A DNA stretch of 64,000 nucleotides from Cristatella mucedo (GCA_009760855.2 WPIO01000089.1:1634001-1698000); one strand, 5' to 3'. Positions 34,562 to 47,931 are shown, numbered from the stretch's first letter. Numbers and translations: made by a program. Notes: a model not told the origin generated them from the letters alone.

Positions 34562-35106
34562 GATTGCCAATGAGATGGCCACAGCTCACAGTTCATCTTC
34601 CAGTCTATGAAGGCTGATATCGCTGTGGATCCCCGACTACATACTCTTCTCCATCTAAGATGCCTAGATTTGCCGCTGCAGAGTATGACAAACAAAATAA
34701 ATGTTTCCCTGGCCTTAGGTATTATCCTGGCATCCTTCAAACAGGCTGCTATTAGGCATTTCACTAAAAAAGCGAGAACGTACGAGCAGAACTGCAGCCG
34801 CTCCATCCCAGTCTCACTTTATTTTTTCCTCTGCAAGTCCTCAGAATGAGTAGTGCGCGGTGAGCAGGTAGAGCAGGTAGACCCTTGTCGGTCGCTTCGG
34901 GAAGGCTGGCATAAATCGTCTCTCTGTTAGTTGTGCCGGATCTCTGAGCGACACTTGACACCGCCGACCACAAAGTTCTTATTGAGCTCCCATCGATCTC
35001 ATCTGCATCGACATCGCTGATCTTCTGGTGAGCCTGTAAAGAATTCTGAAGGTAACCCATTGATTTGGGATTGGTTCTCTTTTCACTTCCTTTCACAATT
35101 TAAATT

Positions 35107-35172
<66 letters not shown>
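35107..35172. repeat. (CT)n microsatellite
   Basis: CT array, CT on the + strand. Confidence 0.97.
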
Positions 35173-35174
<2 letters not shown>

Positions 35175-35194
35175 CCATTTTAAACGTCATGTAC

Positions 35195-35780
35195 AGTCTA
35201 GGCCTTCACTGTTTATGTGGATGACACACAACTAAACTTTTACTTTGATTCCGTTCCTGCCTTCCTATAACTTTAACTCTCAAGACTTCATTTCGGCTTA
35301 TATTTCTGACTCTCGGCTGACTTTCGACTCGGGTGACTTTCTCAAATTTAATGACGACAAGCTAAGCTTACAAGCTAAGGGAAAATCCAGCATTGTTCAG
35401 AAATTTGAAAGTCTAACCCTCAAAAAGGGCAATGCCAGCATGCAGATGTGATAAATTGTCTTCGTGCAATCTGGATCAGTCCTCTTACAGAGTGGCTTTT
35501 CACTAGACGACCATATCAGCTCCGCGGTCGTCTGCCTACCATCGCCTACATAACATAAAAAGGTCGTGCCCTTGCTCCGGCAAACCTGAATGACTCGCTC
35601 ATCTGGCTTCGCGTCGCTGGCTTCGACGGCTTAAGTTCTGACTCAAGCGGCTGCGCCTGCAATAAACCTTGCAAAAACCCAGTAAACGAGTTGTCTTTTT
35701 GTGCTGATGCGAGCTGACAGCGTGCACATTATCAGTAAGCCAGTTAATTAACGGGGTATCTCCTCAAACATTTTAAGAAA
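35195..35780 (+). mobile_element. L2-like LINE, old copy with YVDD box
   Basis: Encodes TVYVDDTQLN (reverse-transcriptase catalytic box), then KFNDDKLSLQAKGKSSIVQK and LTLKKGNASMQM, which parallel the L2-A region LNDDKANLL...LTLKIGSAS. Many stops. Confidence 0.75.
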
Positions 35781-36724
35781 TAAATAGGCTTCATTTCCAG
35801 CATGTTGAAGGTGCTTAGCAAGATATTTAGTGCTCAAAAGGCGTTAATTAAACCTCTAGTGATTGTTAGTCGGTACTATAACTAGAATTTGTAGCAGCGG
35901 CAGCAGAAAGCAAAGCATCGCGACATGCATCTCTGTTGAGTGAATGAAGAAAGAACGAACTTTTGAAAATACTTTTTCGAATCATGACCGCTTCCTTGCA
36001 ACACTATTTCAAGTTTCTCCATGAATTGACCAAGTCTGTTAGGTTAACTTCCAGCACAAAATCTTGAAGTCCCTCCAGGAGGCCTCCGCTTACCACATTC
36101 TGCACAGCCGAAAACCGTGATTGCCAAGGTGCCTGGGAAGAGAAAGCCTGATTATCAGCAGCAGCAGCTCTTTCTTGAAGTCCCTGCACTGCATTCGGCA
36201 TTGGACAGCGTTGTTAAAAAAGCTCTTTCACCGAGACGCAATAGTGTTCAACTCCTGCAGTGAGAGGGAAATTATGCCGCACATATCGGGTTCAGCAGAT
36301 GGTCGTAGCAAGCCGCATGAATTCTGAGCTCAGATTTTGAGCCTCGCTTCGATGCTGCCGAAGGCTCTTTTTTCATCGTAGCTTACTCTGTGGGTCGCAA
36401 TCACTAGCAAAGCGCTGCTTCTGCCAAACGCCGGAAGTCTTCGCAGACTTCGCTCCAAGCAAGTCTCCGGAGAAGGCGGCTGCGAATCCGTCAGCCACCA
36501 AGAAGATATGGCACGATGATGTGACGATGATGTGACGATGCTGTGGCACGTGCTCATGTTGCATAGCGGAGTTTCTCGCGTTAGAGGTATTTCATCCGTG
36601 ACAACGAAGAGGCTAGAAACGGTTTCACAATGCTTCGTGCCATCGTGCAGCCGTAAGTGCCGTCACAGCAGCACCGAACGTCGGGCTGAGTTTACTCTCT
36701 ACAAATGACAGCTGCTGAATGGGT
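35781..36724. other. spacer, nothing recognised
   Basis: Contains a 65-codon reverse ORF (36004-36201) and overlapping short ORFs without motifs or splice support. Confidence 0.5.
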
Positions 36725-37840
36725 TTAATAATAATAATAATAACAATATTATTATGAATGCATTGATATAGCATCCTCAGAGAATAATAATAATGCACTT
36801 GATAAATAAAATTCGCCCTCGGAGAACTTCTTTTCTTTCTAGGCGCTTTACATTTGCTGCAAAGGGAAATGCAATTGAATGGTAAGTAAAATCATGGTTG
36901 AAAAACAAACAAAATGAATAATATGGTTAAGGGTGACATGCGTAGGGTCAGCATGCAAATGTGGTTAGTGGCAGCATGCACAATGTCAGCACGCATAAGC
37001 ACATGAAGAACGAATCACAGGAGCCCACTATATGCTGTCCTAAATCGGTTTGTTTTTAAGTTCCTTTTAAATGTGGTCAGGTCAGGGGATGTTCTGACGC
37101 AGGTTGGGAGGGGGTTTCAAGCTTTGGGAGCATACGAGCTAAATGCACGCTCTACAAAGGATTTGAGATTTGTACGAGGTATTTGTAGACTGTTGGATTC
37201 CGAAAAGCGGGTGGTACGATGCTTGGCCTGATGGGGAGTATATCTGAGAGATAGGCTGGAGCCATAGAATGAAGGGAACTAAAAGAGAGCGACAAAACCT
37301 TGAAGTCAATCCGTTGCTTGACTGGTAGCCAGTGCAGGTCGGCGAGAAGTGGAGTAATGTGGCAACTGCGATGCTCACGACAGACAAGCCTAGCTGCGGA
37401 GTTTTGCACCAGCTGCAATCGTCTGATCGCACACGCTGGTAGGCCAGTAAGCAGTGAGTTGCAGAAGTCGAGACGGGATGTCACGAATGCATGAACCAAC
37501 TTGGACGTGGTATCCTTATCTAAACAAGCCCGAATTTTAGCAATGTTATGAAGCTGAAAATAGGCAGATTTGACTGTGGAGCTGATGTGGTCGTCTATCG
37601 AGAGGTCGCTTTGGAATATGACACCTAGATTTCGAGCTGATTCAACAGGAGATATGCTGGCAGAGCCAATTTTGAGAGTCAGCCTTTCCAATCTCTTAAT
37701 CACACTGGGTTTGCCCATAACTAGTAAGTTAGCTGGGTCCAAAGCTGCAACCATTCTGCCGGCTGTGATGGACGGATAGAAAGCTGATTGGCTGCCAGAC
37801 AGGTCCATGCAAGTAGAGGAACCCCTACTAACAGCCAGTC
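36725..37840 (-). mobile_element. L2-A LINE, longest copy
   Basis: Reverse copy from the (ATT)n tail through the hairpin and 3' UTR to a 218-codon reading (37152-37808) with LVMGKPSVIKRLERLTLKIG, SPVESARNLGVIFQSDLSID, VHAFVTSRLDFCNSLLTGLP and LVQNSAARLVCREHRSCHIT. A further reverse tail fragment lies at about 37880-38000. This is the best copy for deriving the family consensus. Confidence 0.93.
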
Positions 37841-38000
37841 TTCCCAGCCTTAGCTAAAGGTGTGTGTGCCCATGATCAGTGAGTGAGCTGAATCTCTTTT
37901 CTAGCCACATTTAAATATGCTGCAAAGGAAGCATGTCATTATCGTAGGGGGTAAGGCTCACAGTTTCAGCACGCACAAGCACACACAGGTGCTGCTCATT

Positions 38001-38568
38001 CGCAGCGATTTTTGCTTGGAAAGCAACAGCGAGTTCATTGAGCGAGCTCAATGTCTAAATTTTCTTTCGGACAGCCAAGAAACGCAAATCTGCACTGTGT
38101 GCGGAAAATCCATACTCAATCGGAACACAATCCCGCTGCGAGCGCGGATTGTGCGGCAGTTTTAGCAAGCAATGTCCGCCTCGATTGGCCTCGCCGATGA
38201 CCTCGCCGATGACCGCACCGATGACTGCGCCAAATGTCCGCGCCGACGGCCGCTGCAGAGCATACGCTGCGATGGACCGGTCATCCGCCACGGATCGCCC
38301 ATCCACCCTTCAAAGCGTACGGGCGCCGCTGTGGCCACTAAGAGCACGAACAGCCCCAACGCATACTGAACAAGCCGCTCGGCACGGTCCGACCGCGGGC
38401 CGTCGGTAGGGCGGAAGTCGCTCGCTACCCGATCGTCGTCGTACCGCTTCCCGGTTCGGGGTGGGAGTGGCGTGGGGTGGAGTGGGTGGGGCGTCCGAAC
38501 GCGATCTCCACGCGCCACGAAGAGGCGCTCTCCTCACGGCGGTGGCCCATCCAGCGCCGCGGCCTCTG

Positions 38569-38656
<88 letters not shown>

Positions 38657-39136
38657 TAGTCACTTTGCCGTCGTTGGAGCGCTCGTTCAGCGGCCGCTCC
38701 TGACCGCTTCCGCTTTCGCTTACAGCAGTCGTAGATCGTTTTCATAGCACTCATTACATCCAGGTGCGGGCGAGGGTCCGTGAGCGTTCGACGAGTGACG
38801 CAACGGACAGAGAGCGAATGGCCGCACCCACATGCGGGCAGAGTCGATTTACGCGAAAACGGGGCTGGCGAAAGAGCGGCCGCAGAAAGCTAGCCGTAGA
38901 AGCGGCTCCGCCTGCACGCTGGCACGCACGTCTAGTATTAGATTAGCGCGTACTTCGCTGATTGGCGGTATCCCACGAACACCAAGATAATTAAATAGCT
39001 CATGACATAAACTGCAACGGAAAACCGCACTCCGCCCTCCGCGGTCGCTCTATTAAACAGTGCGTCACTAGGACACCGGGTCGCACGCAAAGACGCCTTC
39101 CTCCTCCTCCTCCTCCTCCTTCTCCTTCTCCTTCTA
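38001..39136. other. GC-rich patch with (GCC)n
   Basis: CpG-rich sequence with ambiguous frames on both strands. A reverse reading has a hydrophobic stretch (YALGLFVLLVATAAPVRFEG); a forward reading has DDLADDRTDD repeats. (GCC)n at about 38566-38655 and (CTC)n at 39101-39135. Confidence 0.4.
38566..38655. repeat. (GCC)n trinucleotide array
   Basis: About 28 uninterrupted GCC units inside the GC-rich patch. It gives poly-Pro, poly-Ala or poly-Arg in the three + frames. Confidence 0.97.
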
Positions 39137-39870
39137 CGTAATGTAATGTATCTCCGTCTGTAACTCCACAAAGTCATAAAGACCATGTGGGTGTTATGCA
39201 GGAGAGTTTTGTATAGCGCACACTCACAGCCTAAGCGGCTTTCGGTACGCATTCGGTACCCAACAGACTTCGTCTCATGCAACAAAGAGAAAGTGGGAAG
39301 CATAGCAGAGTCAGGAGAGCAGTTGAGGTAGTGAGTGGCATGGAAGTGGCAGTTCAGGACCGCTGAAAAGGATGAGCCATAGTCGACAGTAGGAGAGTAG
39401 TTGTCGTTGCGTAAGAATTGTGGAAGCGAGTTCCGCAGTCTAGGACCTGCAGAGCTAAAGCTTCTGTCGCCAACGGTCTTTAAGCGGAGGAACGCGACAG
39501 CTAATTTATTGTCCACACAGGACCTCAGGGCACGAACAGGCTGAAACTAATGCAGCAGTTCAGCTAGATACGAAGGAGCCAAGCCGTTGCGGGCCTTGTG
39601 GGTCAGCGTAAGAACTTTGCTCAGTATCCTTTGCTCAACCGGCAACCATCCTAGCTCTTTCAGCAAAGGAGACACGTGCTCAAACCGCTGGGACTTGAAG
39701 ACCAGCCTTGCAGCCATATTCATAGTCAGCTGTAGTGGCATAATAGCTTTCTTTGGCAGCCCAACCAAAAGGGAATTACAATAATCAAGCCGAGACAGAA
39801 CTAAAGAGCTAGTTAAGTTTTTTACAAGCCACTGTGGGAGACAGCTCCTAATCTTGGATAGAATCTACTC
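39137..39870 (-). mobile_element. L2-B LINE, 3' part
   Basis: Reverse copy matching those at 22505 and 31576, with AIMPLQLTMNMAARLVFKSQ and RSFSSAGPRLRNSLPQFLRN. One frameshift separates the two readable segments. Confidence 0.92.
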
Positions 39871-39892
39871 CTCCTCCTCCTTCTCCTTCTTC

Positions 39893-39935
<43 letters not shown>

Positions 39936-39962
39936 TCAATCTCACTCTCTCTCTCTCTCTCA
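39893..39962. repeat. (CT)n microsatellite
   Basis: Interrupted CT tract, CT on the + strand. Confidence 0.95.
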
Positions 39963-40094
39963 ATCGTATTCTCCCTTACTCTCCAGCTCTCTCATCCTCT
40001 AGTTCTCACTCTCTCGCTTGCGCTACTTCGCACTCTCTCCTTGACTGTCCACTTATAAGTCAATAACTCATATAAATTGAATCAACCAAATTAA

Positions 40095-40262
40095 ACCATC
40101 TCTCCAACCATCAAGCAGCGTATCGACTTCAAAATTGTCTTCACTCTCTTTTTTGGTGCATTCATTCTCTCGCTCTGGCGTATCTATTGGAATTACGTTC
40201 TTCCCAGGCCAATCATCATGCTACCCTCTCTCCTGACTCAAGTCGTCTGGCTGCGCCTCACA
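40095..40262 (+). mobile_element. L2-A-like LINE, left half of split copy
   Basis: Encodes a decayed TIKQRIDFKIV-like start and continues toward the region before the RTNLKSFGD motif. It is interrupted at 40262 by the hAT element and resumes at 43735. Confidence 0.75.
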
Positions 40263-43200
40263 TTAGCGTAGCCAGGGGTGGGTAGGGGGACAGATGTCCT
40301 TGGGCACCAAGGTCAAGGGGTAGCCAAAAGCAAAATGGATTGTGTACACTTCTAAAAACTTTTAATGCGAGAGTGCCAATCTTAATTTCAAGTTAGCCCT
40401 TGTTTTAATGGACTTGACTAATGCTGTCTGAGCAAGTTAAACACGTTTACAGACTTAGACCAAGCTACACTTAGCTGGCCGTCACTCACGCCAGAGCTTA
40501 TCCGGTCCATACAGTGCTGTTGACAGGATACTGTCTGCCGCTCACTCAGACTTTTACTGCCAAAATAGTAAATTTGAGAAATTAATTAGTGCGAGTATTT
40601 ATAATAGATTTGTATTCTACTTTGAGACACTGTGTGCATCGAGTCTCCTAACGTCAGCATGCAGACGACGTCGGCATCTTCCGATCTTCCCCGAAGCCTT
40701 TTCGTCAAGCTCCCCTAGGGCTCAATCTCTACCTCCGGTTTCTCCGGGGACGGAGTCAATGGTGTGAAGGTCAGTGCTACTCCAGACCAGCCTCGGTGAA
40801 CTGCATTGTAACTGCGGCTACTGTGTGTACTTTTGTAAAATTTTGGTCACCCTAATCTATTCTCACGAGACATGGGAGGATAACGGGCAAGTGGTAACCA
40901 TCGTAGAAAACCAAACCTTTAGGAGAAGAAAGAAGGATGAAAGTCCAGCAAGATACTAGAAGGTTTCTTCAACAAGGAAAAGCTGGGGAACAGTAAAGAC
41001 ACAGAGAAGCACAGGGGAAAATTTTGACAATCACAGGGGGACTAATGAAGAAAATGTTGAGGAGGACAAAAGCAAGCAGGACGGAGACAGTTGTAAAAAC
41101 AGGGAAGATGAGGAAAAGAGAAGATGGGGGCAGAAAGCGTGACAACGACTGAAAACATGACAAGAAACAAGCACTCTGCTTGGTTAAAGCTTCATGAAAG
41201 AATAAGCTCCTCTTTGTGAAGACAAAGACAGTCACCATTTGAACCATGGCGATGCAAGCGCTACTACAGGAGAAGAAGATACAGAATCTGCTGCAATGTC
41301 CGACGTGCTGACCCTGAAGGACATTGGCTACCTGAAGTGCGACAGACGCTGTGCTTTAATCCTCATTCCGCAGAAACTTTGAACTGAAGTAGTACCTCGA
41401 GGATCAAGCCTGTTTCAGAACGAAGAAGGTTCATTTGCTGAAAAAGGTGGTCGAGCCAAGAGCACAGCCTGGTTTAAGAGGCAACTTGCTAATGGACATG
41501 AAGTTATCATGAGCTGACTGGTCTACTCTCCCTCAAAACAGTCGGCATATTGCTTCAGTTGTTCGCTGTTTCCTATGTCCACCGAAAATTCCCGATCGTC
41601 ACATGAATTGGCAAACGGGTTTAGCCAGTGGAGGAAACCTGAACAACTAGTTGCCCATGAAAGCAGCAGCCCTTTTCATCGACCGGCTTTTACCGCGTGG
41701 AAAGAAGAAGAGAGGAAACTTCTCAAAGGAAGTGGAATGGACACTGCCATGTAGGCACCAATCTGATCGGGGGGATGATAGCAAGAAGTTCCAAAGAGAG
41801 TTCTCAGCTGCATTGAGTTCTTGATTTCTCAAAACTTGGCATTGTGTGGTCGCCAAGAGAGTCGTGGCCTGGCTGATGAGAAAAACATTGGAAACTTTAT
41901 GTGACATCTTCATCTTCTAGCTCGGTACGATCTTCTCCTGCACATGCACCTCGATCGTTCCAAAAAGAATAAACAAACCTGGCTCTCATCTGTTTCCTCA
42001 AAGCCAAAATGGTTTCTTCGGTATACTTGCATCCACAGTCAGAGATAAGCTGCTACTCTGCGAAATACGGTGAAACAAGTACAGTGGAATTATGCGCGAC
42101 TAAATTATTGATTTGGTAGGCCGCGAGCAGATGTCCAAGGTCATGAGATATGTCGATGTTGATTTTGCCAACAAAACAGTCATCATCAAAGAGTTTTTTC
42201 TAGGGTTTTCTTCAAATCTTCGCCTAAGATGCTGCAGAAATTGAGAGTCTAGTGGTGGAAAAACTTGAATCTGACCAAATTTCCTTGCAAAATAGCAGGT
42301 AGCAGTGTTACGACAATGAAGCAGTCATGTCTGACCGCTTGTCGGGTGACCAAAAGAGAATACTGTGTAGAAATGAGAAGGAAATTTGTGTAAACTTTGA
42401 TAACAACGGCTTGAACCTGGCAGAAGTTAATGCTGCAAGTCAAGATTTTGTTGTCATTACCTTTCTTGAAACAACAGAGAACACCTACTCATTCTGTGTA
42501 AGATCAACTCTAAGGTAGGAAAAATTGAAAAACTCTTTTCCATCACTCTTAAACGTGACTCTGCAACAAGGTGAAGTGCAAGAGTGGAGGCTGTGGAAGC
42601 CATTGATCAATCATGATCAATGAACAGCACTGTAGGTCTTTTGGAGCAACTGTCTGAGGACACAAGTGGAACACTTGAAACACGAAGTGAAGCTGGCATT
42701 CTCCTACATTGTATGTTGAGCTTTAACTTGGCACTGTTGCCATTTCGGTAGACCATCTTAAGGAATGTCAACCACGTTCAGAAAAGACTACAGGATCCAA
42801 AGATAAACTTCAGAGACGCCTCTTGTGACCTCCGCTCACTCGAGATTGAGTTTTCAAGACTTCGAGAAGACCTGTGCCAAGAATCACTGCTAGATACCAA
42901 AAGAAGATGTGAATTGTGGGTAGTTGTAGCTTAACGAAGAACCTGCCGAAGGACACAGATGCCTGAAGAACCCTCTTGGGATGTTGTTCGCACGGCAGGG
43001 GGAAGATTTCAAGAATAATAAAGAATAGCATAGACTATCTGCGACAAGAAAGTACAGCTAGTTTTTTCCGGCTCACGGATCTTGATATCAAATGTAGTTT
43101 TTATTTGGAAGTTGAGCAGCATTTGAAGACACGTGACCAGACCAAACTCTACCAGCAATGTCTAGATCTTGGAGGTTTTTATTGTTCAGACTTTGATTGA

Positions 43201-43734
43201 ACAGAGCTGTACAACAAAATATGTAACTGTAAAATGCTTAGCACCACACGTCTCGATTCTGCACCAAAGACCCCAGTTGAACTTGTGTCTTTTATTGTCA
43301 GTTATGGAGATGTGTTTCCTAATTTCAGAGTTCCCTTTGCAAGTTCTTCTTGCCATAGCTGTATCGGTTGCTAATTTTGAACGTTCCTTTAGTAAGCTGA
43401 AAATAATCCTGTCTTACCTGAGAGCACCAGCAGTGCAAGACCGACTCTCTGATTTGGCATATTGTTAAGCGTAGAGAAAGAAACAAATTCCATGCCGTAA
43501 TAAACCAGGTTGCCACGTTCAAGGCCAAACAAATTCCCCTAATTTAAAGCTGCAATAGCTACCTCGTACCTTTGCTACAGTTCATAAAACGTTCTCGACT
43601 CGAAATGCCTGCTAGCATGTGTCTTTTTTGTTTCGTCTGCGGCGAAGCTATTTTGCAGCCATTTTTGACAAGGGGGACGGGGCGCCATTTGTAGCTTCGT
43701 CCTCAGGCACCAAAAGGTCTCGCTACGCCACCTC
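40263..43734 (+). mobile_element. decayed hAT transposon, ZMYM1-like transposase
   Basis: The terminal repeats are degenerate inverted copies (TAGCGTAGCCAGGGG left; TGGCGTAGCGAGACC as reverse complement of the right end). The flanks CCTCACAT and CCTCGCAC may be an 8-bp target duplication with two changes. The interior is a stop-ridden transposase: a TTF-type zinc-finger-like segment near 41500-41720, a central part at 42327-42518 (MSDRLSGDQKRILCRNEKEI, VNFDNNGLNLAEVNAASQD) and the hAT dimerisation domain at about 43340-43468 (LLAIAVSVANFERSFSKLKI). The order and motifs are those of zinc-finger MYM-type 1-like hAT transposases. Confidence 0.88.
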
Positions 43735-43860
43735 GCACCTCTAGCCAACTTTTAATCCGTTGGAGAGCACGCCTTCAGTTCGTATGCTCCCATGGGCGTG
43801 GGAATCGCTTTCGACTGACGTCACGATATTCCCGATTTGAAGGCATTTAAAACAGGCGCT
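43735..43860 (+). mobile_element. L2-A-like LINE, right half of split copy
   Basis: The equivalent of the FGDRAFSSYAPKAWNSLP region follows the hAT insertion (GTTCGTATGCTCCCATGGGC, CTGACGTCACGATATTCCCG). It breaks off before the tail. Confidence 0.7.
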
Positions 43861-45193
43861 TAACCCTCATCTTCTTCTTCTCCTTCTCCTCCTCGCAACA
43901 CTTGCCTCGTCCGCGGAGTTTTCCTTTGTGCACCGTGTCGCGCTAAAATTGTGCACTCTGTCAAAAATTCAAATACAAATTGACATGCTTGCTTCCAATT
44001 CCACTCTATGTAGAGTGCGCGGAAATGTACTGGTTCTTTTCGGCCGCTGCACGCACTTTTATGATTAGGACTCTTATTATTCCCGAACAAATACGCTTCA
44101 CCAATACGCACTACGTACAAACATTAAATTCGAATGACTCAAAGAAGAAAATCTTCCGCCTTGACCTGCTGGAACAATCATTACGTGAATAGGCTGCTGC
44201 CGCGACGGAAGTGAGGCAGCAGCCGATGCTCTCACTCTGAGCCGTTGTAACAGTGAATCGACTTGCCGGCAGCAATTTGAAAATTTTGATGAAGTAGTCG
44301 TCCACGCCGCAGTCGCTCAGGACGTTTAGCCGCAGCGGCAGAAGTGAGGCATGCTCTTTTAAGCTGCTTTACTTGTTTTGCAATTACCAAGCGGGACTTA
44401 AAGAATCTATAATAAAAAAAAGCCCTGAGCCATTTTCTATGGACAGCACCCGTGAGGAAAGAAAAAAGAGCGCTCATAAAACGGCGTTCATTAAATCCGC
44501 GCACGCACTCCTCACTACTTATCATAAGCTCACCACTTGTACAGCGTTTCGCATTCTCCAGCAGCTGCGAGCGAGGCTAGTCTAGCCGGGCCCCAACATG
44601 GCGTATTTCTCGTGCGAAGGACGTGGCCTATTTGCGAGAGCATTCCGCGAGCCGCTACTCTTCCACGCTTCGCGCTTTTGCGGGGCGGCTGGGCAAGTGC
44701 GATCGCCGTCCGACGACCGCACTCCGAACTGGTTACAATAAAAACCAGACCGCGGTTCGACGCAGCGACCGAACAACGCGCGGCCGCCGCCGCCGCCGTT
44801 CTCCGCCCCCCCCCCCCCCGGGGCAAGCAACGCGGCTGAACGCTCGGCGATTGGTCGGAGCGCGCGGCGGCGGTGGCGTGGGCAGGCGCAGCCGCGCGCG
44901 CTCGACGCGGTCGCCTCGGCTGCGAGGCTCGCCGCCAATTAGCCGATCGATGGAACGAACCCACGGGGGGCGGCAGGCGCCCGCGCCAAGCGGGTGTTGC
45001 CGATAATTAACTGCGGACGAGCGGCCAGCGAGCTGAGCGGCGGGCGCTGGGAGGCCGACCTACCGTCTGTCTGTCTCACCGTCCGTCAGCTGCTGCGCCG
45101 CCGCAAAATTGGCTGAAGCTGCGGTGAGACCTGAGCGCCGCGGGCTCCAGTCTGGGCACCCGGCCATCGCGCACGGCAGGAGGAGATTGCATT
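43861..45193. other. spacer then GC-rich patch
   Basis: No supported gene. From about 44540 to 45200 the sequence is CpG-rich with open frames on both strands, possibly a promoter island for an unresolved gene. Confidence 0.45.
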
Positions 45194-45385
45194 GTGTTTC
45201 CCGGAATCCCAGCGGACAGTCGAAGGAGGACTGGGTGCCAACGGCCGTTAACACATCGGAGCGCGTCGGGGAATTTCGCGCCATTTGACGAATTGCTGAG
45301 TGCTCCCGTGTCGCCGCAGAGCACTCAGACGTCGCTGACGACGATGTTGGTTTTGATTTCGCACTTTCCTTTGCAACGCACGCGC
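45194..45385 (+). CDS. weak candidate exon
   Basis: An open reading with protein-like content (FAPFDELLSAPVSPQSTQTS) inside a CpG-rich stretch. It may be a first exon ending at GATGTTG|GTTTTG or a chance frame. No family. Confidence 0.25.
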
Positions 45386-45748
45386 TAATGGCAAGGATCG
45401 CCTGCCGCCGCTGCTTCTGACCTTGAACTTGCAAAAAGTCGCTATCCGAACCCGCTGTCTGCTTCTCGTAGCTTACGCTTGACTCGCATACGCGTAGCTA
45501 GCTAGCCAGCAATTTCAAGGCTGGAAAGTAGCTCCAGTAAAGTCACCAGGCCAGCTCGCATCGGTTCTGCACGATCGTGACAGCTGCATCTTCGGTTAAT
45601 AAAAACTTGGCGTCTCATATCATTCATTTAGTTGCAGCTACCCGCCACCTCTGCGAAAGTGCCGACAAGGCAGCTGCACCCAGTGGCGGAGCCAGGATTC
45701 GGCCATCGAGGCGGCGAGGCGGCGCGCTATTTTTGCATGCAGGGTAGC

Positions 45749-45902
45749 CGCGACGGCACTCTAGGTAAGGCGGTTGCTGTTCCCGACCTCGGCCCCAAAG
45801 TCGTGGTTTCGAATCCTGCAGTAGGCGATCCTCTATTGCCGCTCCTACCGATGGCGACAGCCGCGAAGGCTCTTCCGTCGCTAAACAAGAGAGGATGTTA
45901 AA
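45749..45902 (+). mobile_element. SINE1 copy
   Basis: A-box region CTAGGTAAGGCGGTTGC, B box GGTTTCGAATCC, then the body GCGATCCTCTATTGCCG...GCGAAGGCTCTTCCGTCGC. Confidence 0.85.
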
Positions 45903-46289
45903 TCAGCTAGTATGTTTGTTAAGACCCGCAAGGTTTTCACGAAGGTTTTCACGCAGACCGTCAATCAATGAATAGTCACAGCAAAAAATCGTAGCGTTTA
46001 TTCGACTCAAATTCGGCAGTTGCTCATCGAATGGAATTGGGACATTATTTCCTCGACGGTGGCGGTCAGAGGAGAGCATGGGACTAGGAGGCGGTCCGAA
46101 TCGCTGTCCTGCTGTAGGAGGAGGGGGCGACGAGCCCTCTGCCCCTCCCCTCGCTCCACCGGAAGCCGCAGCTCGTGACCTCGCGCGAAGCTGCTGCAGC
46201 TTAGCCGCAGCCCTCAGCACTACTTTGCTGTAGACCCATCACCCGTCGGGATTTTGGGACTACCATCCTGCTACGCCATGTTGCTGCAT
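45903..46289. other. spacer, nothing recognised
   Basis: A reverse ORF of 105 codons (45903-46220) shows no motif. Not called. Confidence 0.5.
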
Positions 46290-47425
46290 GAGCGCACACA
46301 GTGTCTCTCGATCCTGCAGCTCACAGACCCATGCCTTATGACACTCAGTTGTACCTTTGCTTTGATCCCTCCCAGCCTCCGAGCACCTCGAATTCTCTCA
46401 ACTCATTTGCTGCATGTATTGATGACATCCGCACATGGATGGCAGCAAATTTTCTAAAACTAAACGATGATAAAGCTAACTTACTAGTTATGGGCAAACC
46501 CTGTGTGATTCAGAAATTGGAAAGGCTGACGCTCAAAATTGGCTCTGCCAGCATATCTCCTGCTGAATCAGCTCGAAATCTTGATGTCATGTTCTAAAGT
46601 GACATCTCGTTAGACGACCACATCAGCTCCACAATCAAGTCTGCCTACTTTCAGTTACATAACACTGCTAAAATTCAAGCTTGTTTAGATAAGGATACCA
46701 CGTCCAAGTTGGTCCATACATTTGTGACATCCCGTCTTGCCTTCTGTAACTTACTGCTTGCTGGCCTACCGGCATTTGCAATCAAGCGATTACAGCTGGA
46801 GCAAAACTCGGCAGCTAGGCTTGTCTGTCGTGAGCCTCGCAGTTGCCACATCACATCACTTCTCGCCGACCTGCACTGGCTACCAGTCAAGCAACGGATC
46901 GATTTCAAGGTATTGTCGCTCACTTTTAGGTCAGTTCATTATTTGGCTCCAGCCTATCTCTCAGATCTACTCCCCCACCAGGCCAAGTATCGTACCACCC
47001 ACTTTTCGGAATCCAACAGTCTACCAATACCTCGTACAAACCCCAAATTTTGTGGAGACCGTGCATTTAGTTCGTATGCTCCCAAAGCCTGGAACTCACT
47101 CCCGACTTGCGTCAGAACATCCCCTGACTTGACCACATTTAAAAAGAACTTAAAACACACCTATTTAGGACAGCATTTAGTGGGCCCCTGCGATTCGTCC
47201 TTCATGTGCTTATGCGTGCTGACACTGTGCATGCTGCCACTAACCACATTTGCATGCTGACCCTGTGCATGTCACCCCTAACCATGTTATTCATGATGTT
47301 TATCAAGCATGATATTCATCACCATTCAATCGCGTTTCCCTTTGCAGCAAATGTAAAGCGCCTAGAAAGAGATCGAGTTATCTGAGGGTGCCTTATCAAA
47401 TGCATTATTATTATTATTATTATTC
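46290..47425 (+). mobile_element. L2-A LINE, long forward copy
   Basis: Readable segments YDTQLYLCFDPSQPPS and AACIDDIRTWMAANFLKLND (46301-46597) and, in the same frame after a stop, 46709-47260 with VHTFVTSRLAFCNLLLAGLP through LTTFKKNLK. Then the 3' UTR, hairpin and (ATT)n. Confidence 0.93.
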
Positions 47426-47573
47426 CCATCCTCTTGTCGTTCACCAGTCACGCCGCCACCCCCACCGCCCAGCTCGCATTTCCTAACCCGCCCCTTTATC
47501 GTGAGCAATCGCGGCTTAGTCGCTTTTGTTAGAGTCTCCGACATACATACTTGCATCTCTGCCGTCTCACTTC

Positions 47574-47574
<1 letters not shown>

Positions 47575-47645
<71 letters not shown>
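47575..47645. repeat. (CT)n microsatellite
   Basis: CT array on the + strand. Confidence 0.97.
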
Positions 47646-47647
<2 letters not shown>

Positions 47648-47931
47648 CTCCGTCTCCGTTTCACTCTCCCTTCATCTCTATTCATCCTTCTCTCTCCGTC
47701 TCTAAGTCGATTTCCCTCTCCTTGTCCATCCCTATCTATCTTTTCCTCTCCCTAATTATCTATCTACTCCTTTATCTCTCGCACTCGCTCTCTTTCCTCT
47801 CGCTCTCTTCCTTACCGCATTTTCTTTGGTCGCGGCGTGCCACAAGGGTGCGGGCGAAAAGAACCGGCAGAAAGTGGTGTAAAGTTCACCCATATCGGAT
47901 CAACTGCAGGGGCATACCTCATCAAGGTCAC

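Noticed and set aside
38055-38518. Reverse ORFs with a hydrophobic stretch, possible membrane protein
   Set aside because: Several frames on both strands are open and no splice site discriminates between them.
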